64,000 nt of DNA from UBA6109 sp035366835 (GTDB lineage Bacteria; Desulfobacterota; Syntrophia; Syntrophales; UBA6109): the NCBI GenBank assembly GCA_035366835.1, contig DAOSIS010000015.1:25117-89116 (forward strand), in the 5' to 3' direction. Under the pieces are notes generated by a model. The model was given only the letters and a program-made list of their open reading frames with translations, was not told the DNA's origin and made no database searches. Positions 41,259 through 50,060 of this stretch are shown here, in pieces. The first letter of the stretch is position 1; each line of letters opens with the position of its first letter. The position numbers were made by a program, and so were the translations under genes.

Positions 41259-42026
41259 ATGCAACGGAAATCTCTCTTTGTCCTGTGCCTTGTCCTGTTC
41301 TGCGGCTTTCTGCCTCCGGCGCCCGTTGTCCCGGGGGCCGAGAAGATGCCGCCCGGCTTCGTCGATGTCGCGAGCGTCGTTCCTTCGGCGCTTCTGGAGA
41401 TCCGCTACTACGGCGAGCACAACTTCGTCGGCCGGCCGGTGGACGGCTACCGGGCGCCGAAGTGTCTGCTGACACGCCCGGCGGCCGAGGCGCTGGCGAA
41501 GGTTCAGGCGGACCTGGCGCCTTTCTCCATGACCCTCAAGATCTACGACGGCTATCGCCCGCAGGCCGCGGTCGACCACTTCGTGCGGTGGGCCAGGGAA
41601 CTCGGCGACGTGCGCACGAAAAAGGAGTTCTATCCCACGGTCGACAAGGCCCATCTCTTCCGCGACGGTTATATCGACAGCCGTTCGGGGCACAGTCGGG
41701 GCAGCACCGTCGATCTGACGATCGTCCCTCTGCCGGTCCCGTCCCAGCCGGCTTACGTCGGGGGTCAGCCGCTCGTTGCCTGCTATCGGCCGGCCGGCGA
41801 ACGCTTCGCGGACAACAGCATCGATATGGGCACAGGCTTCGATTGCTTTCACGAGCTGTCGCACCCGGAGAACCCGGGAATCGGCCTGCAGCAGAGGATC
41901 AACCGGCTTCTGCTCAAGACGCTCATGGAGAAGCACGGCTTCCGCAATTACGACAAGGAATGGTGGCACTTCACGCTGAAGAACGAACCCTATCCCGACA
42001 GATACTTCAACTTTCCCGTCGAGTAG
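41259..42026 (+). CDS. ddpX: D-alanyl-D-alanine dipeptidase (DdpX/VanX-like, M15)
   Basis: This 255-residue protein has a signal peptide (about 1-27) and the M15 zinc residues in SGHSRGSTVDLTIV (His, Asp) and EWWHFTLKNEP (catalytic Glu and zinc His), with FDCFHELSHP near. It should cleave D-Ala-D-Ala, probably for peptidoglycan recycling; vancomycin resistance is not implied because no VanH/VanA is present. AAAGGAGG precedes ATG 41259. It could also be a general periplasmic dipeptidase. Confidence 0.88.
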   Translation: MQRKSLFVLCLVLFCGFLPPAPVVPGAEKMPPGFVDVASVVPSALLEIRYYGEHNFVGRPVDGYRAPKCLLTRPAAEALAKVQADLAPFSMTLKIYDGYRPQAAVDHFVRWARELGDVRTKKEFYPTVDKAHLFRDGYIDSRSGHSRGSTVDLTIVPLPVPSQPAYVGGQPLVACYRPAGERFADNSIDMGTGFDCFHELSHPENPGIGLQQRINRLLLKTLMEKHGFRNYDKEWWHFTLKNEPYPDRYFNFPVE

Positions 42027-42091
42027 GGACGGCTCGGCGGCCTTCCGCGGATCCGCCCCGGGGACGGAGGAAAGCGAAGGGAAGCAAAATC

Positions 42092-42120
42092 TTGACTTTC
42101 GAACCCGTTCATTTTAAGGT
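42092..42120 (+). promoter_or_regulatory. Putative sigma70-type promoter of the ABC-importer operon
   Basis: TTGACT (42092-42097), a 17-base spacer and TAAGGT (42115-42120) form a reasonable promoter upstream of the binding-protein gene, about 315 bases before its start. No Fur-box-like palindrome was recognised. Prediction only. Confidence 0.4.
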
Positions 42121-42435
42121 TCGCCTGTCTTGTCGGCAGAGAATACAATCACGCAGCGCGGCTCCGATGGTTTCCGAAGCGACGATACCGATGATGCGCT
42201 CATTCTGTCCAGAGAGATCCTCCATTCCGTCCGTATCCGCGGGTCCTGTTTCGTTTTCATCCACCACCAGCAAAGGGCGGCGTCTGCCCTGTTCCTGGCG
42301 CCCGGCATGGGCGGTCCCCGATGCCGGGAAGGCGGCAGGCGGCCGTTGGCGGTGCGTCCAGGCGAGAGGGGAAAGGGAAACGGGGAATCGAGAAAAGCAG
42401 CCCAACATTTAGATAGAATGAAGGAGGGGAGAATC
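42121..42435. other. 315-bp leader region of the ABC-importer operon
   Basis: The stretch between the putative promoter and the start of the binding-protein gene has no recognisable gene. A minus-strand reading gives a protein-like tail (RIIGIVASETIGAALRDCIL) that may be a fragment of an older gene or chance. A few GC-rich short inverted segments (GCCCGGCATGGGC near 42300) are present. The long leader may hold regulatory RNA structure, but none could be assigned. Confidence 0.35.
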
Positions 42436-43563
42436 ATGAAACGTTTTGTGTGGATGTTGGCCCTGTGCGTATTGGCCCTGTTCTGTTTCAGCGGCACCGG
42501 CTTCGCCCAGGCCGTTGAGAACGAACTGTACTTGATCACGCCCGTCTCAAAGGACGTCCATGATCCGGTGCTGAAGGCGTTTGCCGGCTATGCGAAGAAG
42601 AAGTGGGGCATCGACGTGAAAACGAGTGCCATGCCCAAGGGCACCCCCGTCGCTTACGGACAGATCGTGGAGTGGAAGGGAAGGCCCCAGGCGGACGTCT
42701 TCTGGGGCGGCGAAGGGACGCTCTTCGACAACCTCGCCAAGCAGGACTTGCTCGATAAGATCCAGGTGCCGGACAAGATGTGGAACGAGATCCCCGCCGA
42801 GATCGGCAAGCCCGTCGGGCTCCCGCTGAAGGATCCCAAGAAATTCTGGGTCGGGACGATGCTCGAGCCCTACGGCCTGATCTATCAGCCGAAGCTTCTG
42901 AAGCGCCTCGGCGTCGTCATCAAGGACTGGGACGACCTCCTGAATCCGAAACTGAAGGGGCAGATCGCGCAGTGCACGCCGGACCGTTCCAGCAGCAGCC
43001 ATGCCTCCTATGAGGTCATCCTCGCCATGCACGGCTGGGAGAAAGGCTGGCAGTGGTTGACGAAGCTGGCGGCCAACACGGGGATCTTCACGGCCCGTTC
43101 CCGCGACGTTCCGAGCGTCGTGTCCAAGGGGGAATTCGCCGTTGGATTCGCCGTGCCGAGCTACATGGCCTTCGCGGAAGCCCTCGGCGGATACGACGTC
43201 ATGTACGTCTATCCGAAGAACGCCTACGTGACGCCGGAGCCCATGGCCGTGCTCAAGGGAGCCCCCCATCCCAAGGCGGCCCACGCCTTCATCGAATTCC
43301 TGCTGACGGAAGAGGGCCAGCAGCTGGTCTCCCAGCTCGGCGTCTATCCCATCACCCCCAAATACAAAGTCCAGGGTCCTCCGGGGTCCAACCAGGAGAA
43401 GGCCGTGGCCTTCACGGGCGGCATGAGGTCTTTCTTCGACATCGAGGTCGGCAACGTCTACAACGACGAGATCGCCGGACCGAAGAAGCGCATCGAAGAA
43501 GTGAACTCCTATTTCCGCAAGGAAATCGCAGAAAAGCACAAGGACATCGTCAAGCAGAAATGA
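42436..43563 (+). CDS. Iron-type ABC transporter substrate-binding protein
   Basis: This 375-residue protein has a signal peptide (about 1-25, CFSGTGFAQA) and the class of periplasmic binding protein used for ferric iron, phosphonates or thiamine: NELYLITPVSKDVHDPVLKA, QADVFWGGEGTLFDN, WVGTMLEPYGLIYQP and KGAPHPKAAHAFIEFLLTEE. AAGGAGGGGA precedes ATG 42436. It is followed by a hairpin, then the ATPase and the permease, so it should be expressed above them. Iron is the likely substrate, by family and by the neighbouring FecR/TbpB-like gene. Confidence 0.83.
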   Translation: MKRFVWMLALCVLALFCFSGTGFAQAVENELYLITPVSKDVHDPVLKAFAGYAKKKWGIDVKTSAMPKGTPVAYGQIVEWKGRPQADVFWGGEGTLFDNLAKQDLLDKIQVPDKMWNEIPAEIGKPVGLPLKDPKKFWVGTMLEPYGLIYQPKLLKRLGVVIKDWDDLLNPKLKGQIAQCTPDRSSSSHASYEVILAMHGWEKGWQWLTKLAANTGIFTARSRDVPSVVSKGEFAVGFAVPSYMAFAEALGGYDVMYVYPKNAYVTPEPMAVLKGAPHPKAAHAFIEFLLTEEGQQLVSQLGVYPITPKYKVQGPPGSNQEKAVAFTGGMRSFFDIEVGNVYNDEIAGPKKRIEEVNSYFRKEIAEKHKDIVKQK

Positions 43564-43583
43564 CGTCCGAAGACGTTCCATGA

Positions 43584-43618
43584 GGGACTCCCTGAAAGCG
43601 GCGCTTTCAGGGAGTCCC
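43584..43618 (+). terminator. Intra-operon hairpin after the binding-protein gene
   Basis: GGGACTCCCTGAAAGC (43584-43599) pairs perfectly with GCTTTCAGGGAGTCCC (43603-43618), a 16-base-pair stem with a GGC loop, then CTTTGTCTT. It sits between the binding protein and ATPase genes and can act as a partial terminator or RNA stabiliser, giving more binding protein than membrane components, a common arrangement in ABC importers. Confidence 0.7.
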
Positions 43619-43653
43619 CTTTGTCTTCAGCCTGCAACGAATCGGGTTCGACT

Positions 43654-44760
43654 ATGAATATTCAACTGAAGGACATGGTGAAGCGTTTCGGCGCCCTGGA
43701 GGCGGTGAGTCACGTTTCGCTTGACATCAAGGACGGTGAGCTCTTCACGCTGCTCGGACCCTCCGGGTGCGGCAAGACGACGATCCTCCGTCTCATCGGC
43801 GGCTTTCACCGGCCCGATTGCGGAGAGATCTACTTCGGGGACAAGGAGGTCTCGGACATTCCGCCCTACGAGCGGAACATCGGCATGGTTTTTCAGAACT
43901 ACGCCCTGTGGCCCCACATGACGATCTTCGAGAACGTCGCCTACGGACTGAATATCCAGAAGAAGGTGCCGAAGAAGGATGTCGCCGAGAAGGTCAACTC
44001 GACGCTGTTGCTGGTCAATCTCACGGGCCTGGAAAAACGCTTTCCGGGCCAGCTTTCGGGGGGACAGCAGCAGCGCGTTGCCCTGGCAAGGGCCCTCGTC
44101 CTCAATCCGGACGTCCTCCTGCTCGACGAGCCGCTGTCCAACCTCGACGCCAAAATCCGGCAGCAGGTCCGTGCCGAAATCCGGAAACTCCAGAAGGAAC
44201 TGGCCATCACCTCCATTTACGTGACCCACGACCAGGAGGAGGCCCTTACCCTTTCCGACCGGATCGCCGTCCTGGATCACGGGAAGATTCAGCAGATCGG
44301 TTCCCCGCACGACCTTTACGAGCGGCCGGGGAATCCCTTCGTCGCCGATTTCATCGGCATCAACAACCTGATCCCCGGCGACGTCCGGGAGATTCTCGAA
44401 ACGCAGGGCCTGCTGGCCGTTTCGACCCGTTTCGGCTCGTTCCGCTGCGTGAACGAGGGCCTGCTGGAAAAGGGCGATCCCTGCAGGATCTGCGTACGCC
44501 CGGAAACCGCCTCCATCGGTTATGACGCAGCGCCGCAGGAGGGCCTCAATACGCTGGCGGGAAAAGTCAGTTTCGCCTCCTATATCGGGAACGCCATCCG
44601 TTACGACATCGAACTCGATCCCGAGACCATCTTCAAGGTGGACGTGCAGAATCCCTGGCACCAGCAGGCATTTCCGGTCGGCGAGAAGATCTTCGTGCGC
44701 TTCCCCGTGCAGATTACGCGGGGCATTCCCGTCCGAGATTCGAGAGGACTCCACACGTGA
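43654..44760 (+). CDS. ABC importer ATP-binding protein
   Basis: This 368-residue ATPase has Walker A GPSGCGKT, Q-loop NYALWPHM, signature LSGGQQQRVALARAL, Walker B VLLLDEPLSNLD and H-loop VTHDQEEALTL, with a TOBE domain in the last 100 residues. This is the FbpC/PotA-type subgroup that energises ferric-iron and related importers. I place the start at ATG 43654; reading farther up has no ribosome site. The stop overlaps the permease start (GTGA). Confidence 0.92.
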   Translation: MNIQLKDMVKRFGALEAVSHVSLDIKDGELFTLLGPSGCGKTTILRLIGGFHRPDCGEIYFGDKEVSDIPPYERNIGMVFQNYALWPHMTIFENVAYGLNIQKKVPKKDVAEKVNSTLLLVNLTGLEKRFPGQLSGGQQQRVALARALVLNPDVLLLDEPLSNLDAKIRQQVRAEIRKLQKELAITSIYVTHDQEEALTLSDRIAVLDHGKIQQIGSPHDLYERPGNPFVADFIGINNLIPGDVREILETQGLLAVSTRFGSFRCVNEGLLEKGDPCRICVRPETASIGYDAAPQEGLNTLAGKVSFASYIGNAIRYDIELDPETIFKVDVQNPWHQQAFPVGEKIFVRFPVQITRGIPVRDSRGLHT

Positions 44761-46472
44761 AGAGCATGTCGTCAACCGTTGCCCTGCCCAAAACCCGCTT
44801 TCTGGAGAACGTGACATTCGGAGGCTTGGCAGGCTATGCCGCCATCTGGCTCTTTTTCCTGGTTTTTCTCATCTATCCGCTGATCCGCCTCTTCTACGAC
44901 AGCTTCACGACGGACGACGGCGTCTTCACGCTCGCCAATTTCCAGGATTTCTTCACGGACCGGTACTACCTGAAGTCGTTGATGAACTCTCTCGTTCTGG
45001 GCGTCGCCACGGTGGTCACGACGTCGGTCATCGGGATCGCCATCGCCTTCCTTCTCCTGCGCTACGACTTCCCCGGCCGCGGGCTCTTCTCGTATCTGAC
45101 GATCATTCCGATGATCATGCCGCCCCTGGTCGGCGTCATGGGATTCGTCTTCATCATGGGCCGGGCCGGAACGGTCAACATCATCCTCCAGGATTATTTC
45201 GGTCTTCAGCAGCCCATCAATTTCATGTACGGCATCCACGGCGTTCTGCTCGTCGAGACGCTCCATCTCTTTCCCCTCATGACGCTCTCCATCGTGGACG
45301 CCATGGGGAAGATCTCCCCCTCGCTCGACGAGGCCGCGGAGAGCGTCGGATCCCGGGGGTTCCGGAAATTCTGGGACATCACCTTTCCCCTGACGACGCC
45401 GGGCTACGTCTCCGGGGCGCTCCTCGTTTTCATCTGGACCTTCGCGGATTTCGCAACGCCGCTCGTTGTCGGGGTCGACGACCTGCTGGCCTCCCAGGCC
45501 TACCTGAACATCGTCCAGTTCGTGGACCGGCGCCTCTTCAAGATGGGGATCGTCATCTCGGCCATCATGGTCATTCTCGCGATCCTCTTCCTCATCATCG
45601 CGAAGAAGTACGTGTCCCTCAAGGATTACAGCTCCCTGAGCTATTCCGTGATCGAGCGGAAGAAACTCTCGCCGCTCGCGCAGGTCGGCGCGGTCCTTTT
45701 CCTGTCGCTGATCCTGCTTCTGGCTTTCATTCCCTATCTGGGGATTGCCTTGGATTCATTCGGGAAGGGGTGGGCCCTGACGCCCTTCCCCGTGAAATAC
45801 ACGCTCCAGTACTTCCAGCGGGTCGCGTTCGAAACGCCCAAGTTCATCCTCAACAGTCTCCTCTTCTCCGGCATCTCGGTGCTGATCTGCATCGTCGTCG
45901 GCGTGCCCGTGGCCTGGGTCATGGCGCGGACGAGGCTGCCGGGGAGGGACGTGCTGGACTCCCTGACGACGCTGATCCTGGCGCTGCCGGGCACCGGCAT
46001 CGGCATCGCCTACATGCGGGCCTTCCGGGAGCCGTTCCCGTTCATGGAGACGGCGCTGATCGGCATGTGGATCATTATCCCGATCGTCCTAGGGGTCCGG
46101 CGCCTTCCCTACACCGTGCGGGGGACCTTCGCCTCGCTCCTCATCGTCCACAAGTCTTTCGAGGAGGCGGCGGAAAGCGTGGGTGCCACGAAGTCGAAAA
46201 CCTTCAAGGACGTGACGCTGCCGCTGATCTGGAAAGGGGTGCTCGTCGGGTCGCTCTACTCGTTCATCCTCGCCCTGCAGGAGGCATCGGCCGCCCTGCT
46301 GCTCGTCGTTCCCGGCCACGAGATGATGACGGTGGGCATCTTCAACTTCTACATCGGCGGTTCCGTGAACGAGGCGGCCGCCCTGGGTTTCATTCTGATC
46401 ATTCTGGGGGCGCTGTGCCTTCTGGTCATCAACCGCCTGGCAGGTTCCAAGATGGGCGGCGTCTTCGGCTAG
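44757..46472 (+). CDS. ABC importer permease, two fused MetI-like domains
   Basis: This 571-residue protein has about 12 membrane helices in two halves, each with an EAA loop: EAAESVGSRGFRKFWDITFP in the first and EEAAESVGATKSKTFKDVTL in the second. Both halves of the channel are in one chain, as in FbpB-type ferric-iron permeases. GTG 44757 overlaps the ATPase stop; ATG 44766 is an alternative start. It is followed by 63 bases and the Slam-like gene on the same strand. Confidence 0.92.
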   Translation: MKSMSSTVALPKTRFLENVTFGGLAGYAAIWLFFLVFLIYPLIRLFYDSFTTDDGVFTLANFQDFFTDRYYLKSLMNSLVLGVATVVTTSVIGIAIAFLLLRYDFPGRGLFSYLTIIPMIMPPLVGVMGFVFIMGRAGTVNIILQDYFGLQQPINFMYGIHGVLLVETLHLFPLMTLSIVDAMGKISPSLDEAAESVGSRGFRKFWDITFPLTTPGYVSGALLVFIWTFADFATPLVVGVDDLLASQAYLNIVQFVDRRLFKMGIVISAIMVILAILFLIIAKKYVSLKDYSSLSYSVIERKKLSPLAQVGAVLFLSLILLLAFIPYLGIALDSFGKGWALTPFPVKYTLQYFQRVAFETPKFILNSLLFSGISVLICIVVGVPVAWVMARTRLPGRDVLDSLTTLILALPGTGIGIAYMRAFREPFPFMETALIGMWIIIPIVLGVRRLPYTVRGTFASLLIVHKSFEEAAESVGATKSKTFKDVTLPLIWKGVLVGSLYSFILALQEASAALLLVVPGHEMMTVGIFNFYIGGSVNEAAALGFILIILGALCLLVINRLAGSKMGGVFG

Positions 46473-46535
46473 AATGCGTCCGACGTCCTTCACGCACGGC
46501 TCTGCAAGCCCGCAACCTTCCGGAGGGTTCCGATA

Positions 46536-47981
46536 ATGAGCGAAAGACTTTCTGCCTTCTTCTCCTTCCCAGGACTGATCCTCGTCGCATTGCTGGTCTT
46601 GACGCTCCCGCCGGCGCCAGCCTGCGTCCAGGCGCAGCCTCCGTCCGAAACCGGCAGCGCGGGCGGAGAGGTGGACTTCAGGACCGCGAACAAGGAGGCC
46701 ATCGAGAAGCTGCGCAAGCTGCCGCCGGAAAAGATCGCCAGCCTCGACGAAAAACTCGCCGAGGCCCTGACCCTCTATTACGACGGGAAGTTCGCCCAGG
46801 CCCTGCCCATCTTCAACATGATCTCCGCCGACGTGGAGACCATGGACATCATGTGGTGGCTGGGAACGAGCGCGATGAACGTCGGGGAGACGCGCCTCGC
46901 CGTGCAGAAATTCCAGCAGATGCTGGCGATCGATCCCTCGCTGCACCGCGTCCGTCTCGAACTGGCCGCCGCCTATTTCCAGTTGAAACAGTACGAGGAC
47001 GCCCGCCGTGAGGCGGAGGCGGTCAAGAATGCCCGGCCGCCGGAAGCGGTGGTCCGGAACATCGACAAACTCCTCGCGGCGATCGAGGAGAGCACCAAGA
47101 CCCTCTACTGGAACGTGCGCTTCTCTCAGGGGATTCAGTGGGACAGCAACATTTCCAGCGGCCCCGACCAGAAGGTGCTCAATGTGACGGGAGGAACCCT
47201 GACCCTCAACAACGACACGGCGGAGATCGGTGACTGGGCGTCCATCACGAACTTCTCGGGGAACGTCCTGTACGACTTCGGCCGGAAGCAGGGCTTCATG
47301 TGGAATACGACGGCCGATCTCTACAACCAGTTCTACTTCCACAACGGCAAGTACAACTACAGCCTTGCGGATGTCTCGACAGGGCTCTGGTGGGTCGGAC
47401 CCAGGGATATCCTGAAACTTCCCCTGGGTATGGCCAAGCAGGAGTTCGGCAGCGACCCGCTGTCCACCATCTATCACGTCAAGCCGAGCTGGGAGCACTA
47501 CTTCACCCCCGGCTTCAGCGTCAAGGCCCTGTACGCGTACAGCAACGAGCGCTTCATCGATGTGGAATACGATGATCAGGACAATGTCACGAACCGCTTC
47601 GAAATTACGCCGAACTTCTATTTCCTGAACCGGCGGCACATCGTTTCGATCAGCGGCGGCTACGAAAGATCCGCCGCGGACGCCCGGCGCTTCACCTACA
47701 CGGCCCCCTACGGCGCCGTCTCCTACTATACGCGCTTTCCCACCAACACGGACCTTTTCCTGCGTTACCAGTATTCGAACCGGGATTACAAGGCGGCGCC
47801 CCTGCTCTACTCGGAAGATCGTGTCGACCGGCGCCACGCCTTTTCCATCGCCCTGAGCCAGGAGTTTCTGAAGCACTTCTTCACCTCTCTGGCCTTCAAT
47901 TACATCGACAACCACTCGAATCTCGAACTGTACGCTTTCCGAAAGCAGACCTACACACTCAGCTTCGGATTCTATTTCTGA
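46536..47981 (+). CDS. Slam-like outer-membrane protein: TPR domain plus beta-barrel (DUF560 type)
   Basis: This 481-residue protein has a signal peptide (about 1-34), TPR-like repeats (about 65-180, ALTLYYDGKFAQALPIFNM and VRLELAAAYFQLKQYEDARR) and a C-terminal barrel (about 190-481) that begins LYWNVRFSQGIQWDSNISSG. It ends in alternating strands with a terminal Phe (YTLSFGFYF) for outer-membrane insertion. This TPR-then-barrel layout, including the DSNI element, matches Slam/type XI secretion translocons that move lipoproteins to the cell surface. The assignment is by layout and motif, not by alignment. It is followed by its likely cargo. Confidence 0.65.
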   Translation: MSERLSAFFSFPGLILVALLVLTLPPAPACVQAQPPSETGSAGGEVDFRTANKEAIEKLRKLPPEKIASLDEKLAEALTLYYDGKFAQALPIFNMISADVETMDIMWWLGTSAMNVGETRLAVQKFQQMLAIDPSLHRVRLELAAAYFQLKQYEDARREAEAVKNARPPEAVVRNIDKLLAAIEESTKTLYWNVRFSQGIQWDSNISSGPDQKVLNVTGGTLTLNNDTAEIGDWASITNFSGNVLYDFGRKQGFMWNTTADLYNQFYFHNGKYNYSLADVSTGLWWVGPRDILKLPLGMAKQEFGSDPLSTIYHVKPSWEHYFTPGFSVKALYAYSNERFIDVEYDDQDNVTNRFEITPNFYFLNRRHIVSISGGYERSAADARRFTYTAPYGAVSYYTRFPTNTDLFLRYQYSNRDYKAAPLLYSEDRVDRRHAFSIALSQEFLKHFFTSLAFNYIDNHSNLELYAFRKQTYTLSFGFYF

Positions 47982-47999
47982 TTTTTCCGGGAGGTCACC

Positions 48000-49850
48000 A
48001 TGAACCGACGCATGCCCGTCCTGATCGTTCTCGCCGCAAGCCTGGCACTTCTTTGCTGTGCATGGCAGGTTGCCGACACTTTTGCCGCCGAGAAGAGCAG
48101 AGGCCATGCCGTTCCGGCGAGCCTCCTTCCCCGGGAGCTGAAGAACGTCGACGTCAAGGACCATTTCATCCCCGCAGGCACGAAGGCGGTCGGGGTGATC
48201 CAGTCCGTCATCGCCCATGTCGTCGTGGCCCGCAGGGATCTCGGCCAGGCCTACTATGCGGCCGACGGGGACAGGCTCTTTGAACAGGATGTGGTCTTCA
48301 CATTGAAGGACTCCAAATGCCGCATCAAGCTCGCCAACGACGACATCATCACCGTGGGCGACAACAGCCGCCTGGCCGTCAACGAGATGACGGGCGACCG
48401 GAAGACCCCGGAAAAGAAATCGGTTCTGGAACTGGCGCGCGGCAAGGCGATGTTCTATGCCATCCGCCTCCTCAACCACAAGAGCGCGACCATGAACGTG
48501 GTGAGCCCGACGGCCGTTACCGGCGTCCGGGGAACGAAATTCGGCATCGAAGTCACCGTGACGAACGAGACGGCGGCCGCCGCGCAGCCGATTCTTCTGG
48601 CCGACGCCTCCGCCGACTGGGGGCGACATCTCATCCTCGCGCAGGCCGCGCCGTTGCCGGGAGTCACGACGGTCGTCCACGGATTTGAAGGCACCGTGGT
48701 GGTCACATCGACCGTCGACGGCAGGACGCAGACCGTCGGCGCCGGGCAGACCTTATCGACCACACCGCAGGGCATCGGGGCGCTGATCCCGACGCCTCCG
48801 CAGGTTTCCCAGAGCTTCCAGTCCGCCACGAATGTCCCGCCGCCGCAAGGGGCCGGAGGTGCCGGCGGCACGAGCGGCGGTCAGACCGGCGGCCAGAGCC
48901 AGGGCACGGCCGGCGGCACCGGGACGACGACCGCGACCACGACAACCTCCACCGAAACATCGCCGCCGCTGGTGGATACTTCGAGCGTGACGCAGACGCA
49001 GAGCACCAGCCAGACCGAACAGGCGGCAACGCAGACGGACCCCGTGACGGATCCGAAGACCAATGCCTCGGGCGGCCATACGGGCTATTTCGCGGGGATC
49101 CTCACCAACCTTTCTAAGGCGGGGATACAGGACGTCTATGTCAGCCGGAACCGCTACGACGGCGACAGCAGCGTCTGGGGCAGGGGGCTCCTGAGCGCCC
49201 TGGATTATCTCCGTGTCGAGGGCGGCGGAAAGTTCGGGAACCCCACCCTGAAATGGGCCGAGCTCTTCGGTGCGACAAAATCTTCCGGGCCGCTCACGGT
49301 TCCCGTATCCTGCACAATCATGGGTACCTATACCGACGGGTACGGCGGGCAGTACCTGGAATGGGGCTATGCCACGATTCCGTCCTTTGCGGTCGGCACG
49401 GAGAACTACGCCGTGGACAACCGGGCCTACTACATCTTCGGCCAGAGCACGACCTCCGCCGACCTCATGAGCCTTACGGGAACGGCGATCTATTCGGGGG
49501 ACGCCTTCGGGACCTACTGGACCTCCTCGGGCGGCGTGAACATGTCCGGCAGCTTCTCCTGTGACGTCAATTTCGCGACCAAGGCCGTGTCCGGCTTCAA
49601 CCTCGGCGTATCGGGCTCCAATGTCTCCGCCGGGATCTCCGGCGCAAGCGGAACGATCGGCAGCGACGCGCACTTCCAGCTGACCGGCGGGACCTGGAGC
49701 CTCAACGGCACGACCCCCGCGAACACCAACGCCGGCGGCTCCCTCTACGGGCCGTCCGGCAGCTACATCGGCGGCCCCTGGGGAATGTCCACGAACGATG
49801 CGGCCGCCGCAGGCATCTACAAGGGGATAAAAAGCGGCGGGCCCTACTGA
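48000..49850 (+). CDS. FecR-domain protein with TbpB-like C-terminal barrel, putative Slam cargo
   Basis: This 616-residue protein has a signal peptide (about 1-31, with CC near its end) and a FecR domain (about 60-250: AYYAADGDRLFEQDVVFTLK, then VVSPTAVTGVRGTKFGIEV). A low-complexity Gly/Thr/Gln linker (about 270-355) leads to a Gly/Ser/Tyr-rich C-terminal domain (about 356-616) ending GSLYGPSGSYIGGPWGM and AAGIYKG. That ending resembles the transferrin-binding-protein-B barrel found in Slam substrates. The gene is 18 bases after the Slam-like gene and downstream of an iron-type importer, so a surface-exposed iron or haem receptor role is a reasonable guess. A FecR domain in a secreted cargo is unusual. 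Confidence 0.68.
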   Translation: MNRRMPVLIVLAASLALLCCAWQVADTFAAEKSRGHAVPASLLPRELKNVDVKDHFIPAGTKAVGVIQSVIAHVVVARRDLGQAYYAADGDRLFEQDVVFTLKDSKCRIKLANDDIITVGDNSRLAVNEMTGDRKTPEKKSVLELARGKAMFYAIRLLNHKSATMNVVSPTAVTGVRGTKFGIEVTVTNETAAAAQPILLADASADWGRHLILAQAAPLPGVTTVVHGFEGTVVVTSTVDGRTQTVGAGQTLSTTPQGIGALIPTPPQVSQSFQSATNVPPPQGAGGAGGTSGGQTGGQSQGTAGGTGTTTATTTTSTETSPPLVDTSSVTQTQSTSQTEQAATQTDPVTDPKTNASGGHTGYFAGILTNLSKAGIQDVYVSRNRYDGDSSVWGRGLLSALDYLRVEGGGKFGNPTLKWAELFGATKSSGPLTVPVSCTIMGTYTDGYGGQYLEWGYATIPSFAVGTENYAVDNRAYYIFGQSTTSADLMSLTGTAIYSGDAFGTYWTSSGGVNMSGSFSCDVNFATKAVSGFNLGVSGSNVSAGISGASGTIGSDAHFQLTGGTWSLNGTTPANTNAGGSLYGPSGSYIGGPWGMSTNDAAAAGIYKGIKSGGPY

Positions 49851-49916
49851 CGGCCGGCCCGGGATCTCCGAGACCTGAAAGCCGCAGTTTTCGGCCGGTG
49901 TTGAATCCAGTAGAGA

Positions 49917-50008
49917 GCGCATTCCCCGCGGCTTGCTGCGGGGGATGCGAGCGAATCCTGTTTGAGATCCCTTCCTTGAGGACCGAAGATTCTCCGGAGA
50001 GCTTCAAT
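49917..50008. repeat. Dispersed palindromic repeat, copy 2
   Basis: GCGCATTCCCCGCGGC, TTG and CTGCGGGGGATGCG form a hairpin, then GAGCGAATCCTGTTTGAGAT, CCCTTCCTTGAGGACCGAAG and a CCGGAGAGCTTCAA ending. This copies the module at 41033-41130, with about ten bases missing near the CCGGAG motif. It follows the FecR-domain gene. Function is unknown. Confidence 0.7.
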
Positions 50009-50021
50009 TTTGCCCAACGGG

Positions 50022-50060
50022 CGGATGTCCTGTATCAGCGGCGGGGCATCCGTTTTTTTT
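50022..50060 (+). terminator. Rho-independent terminator of the FecR-domain gene
   Basis: CGGATG (50022-50027) pairs with CATCCG (50047-50052), with two inner G-C pairs (50029-50030 with 50045-50046), followed directly by eight T residues. It closes the plus-strand transcript of the Slam-like/FecR genes. The remaining bases to 50248 show no gene. Confidence 0.72.

Noticed and set aside
42109..42408. Minus-strand small gene in the importer leader
   Set aside because: The tail of this 99-codon frame looks protein-like, but the beginning is low-complexity and there is no ribosome site or partner. I left it as a note in the leader entry.
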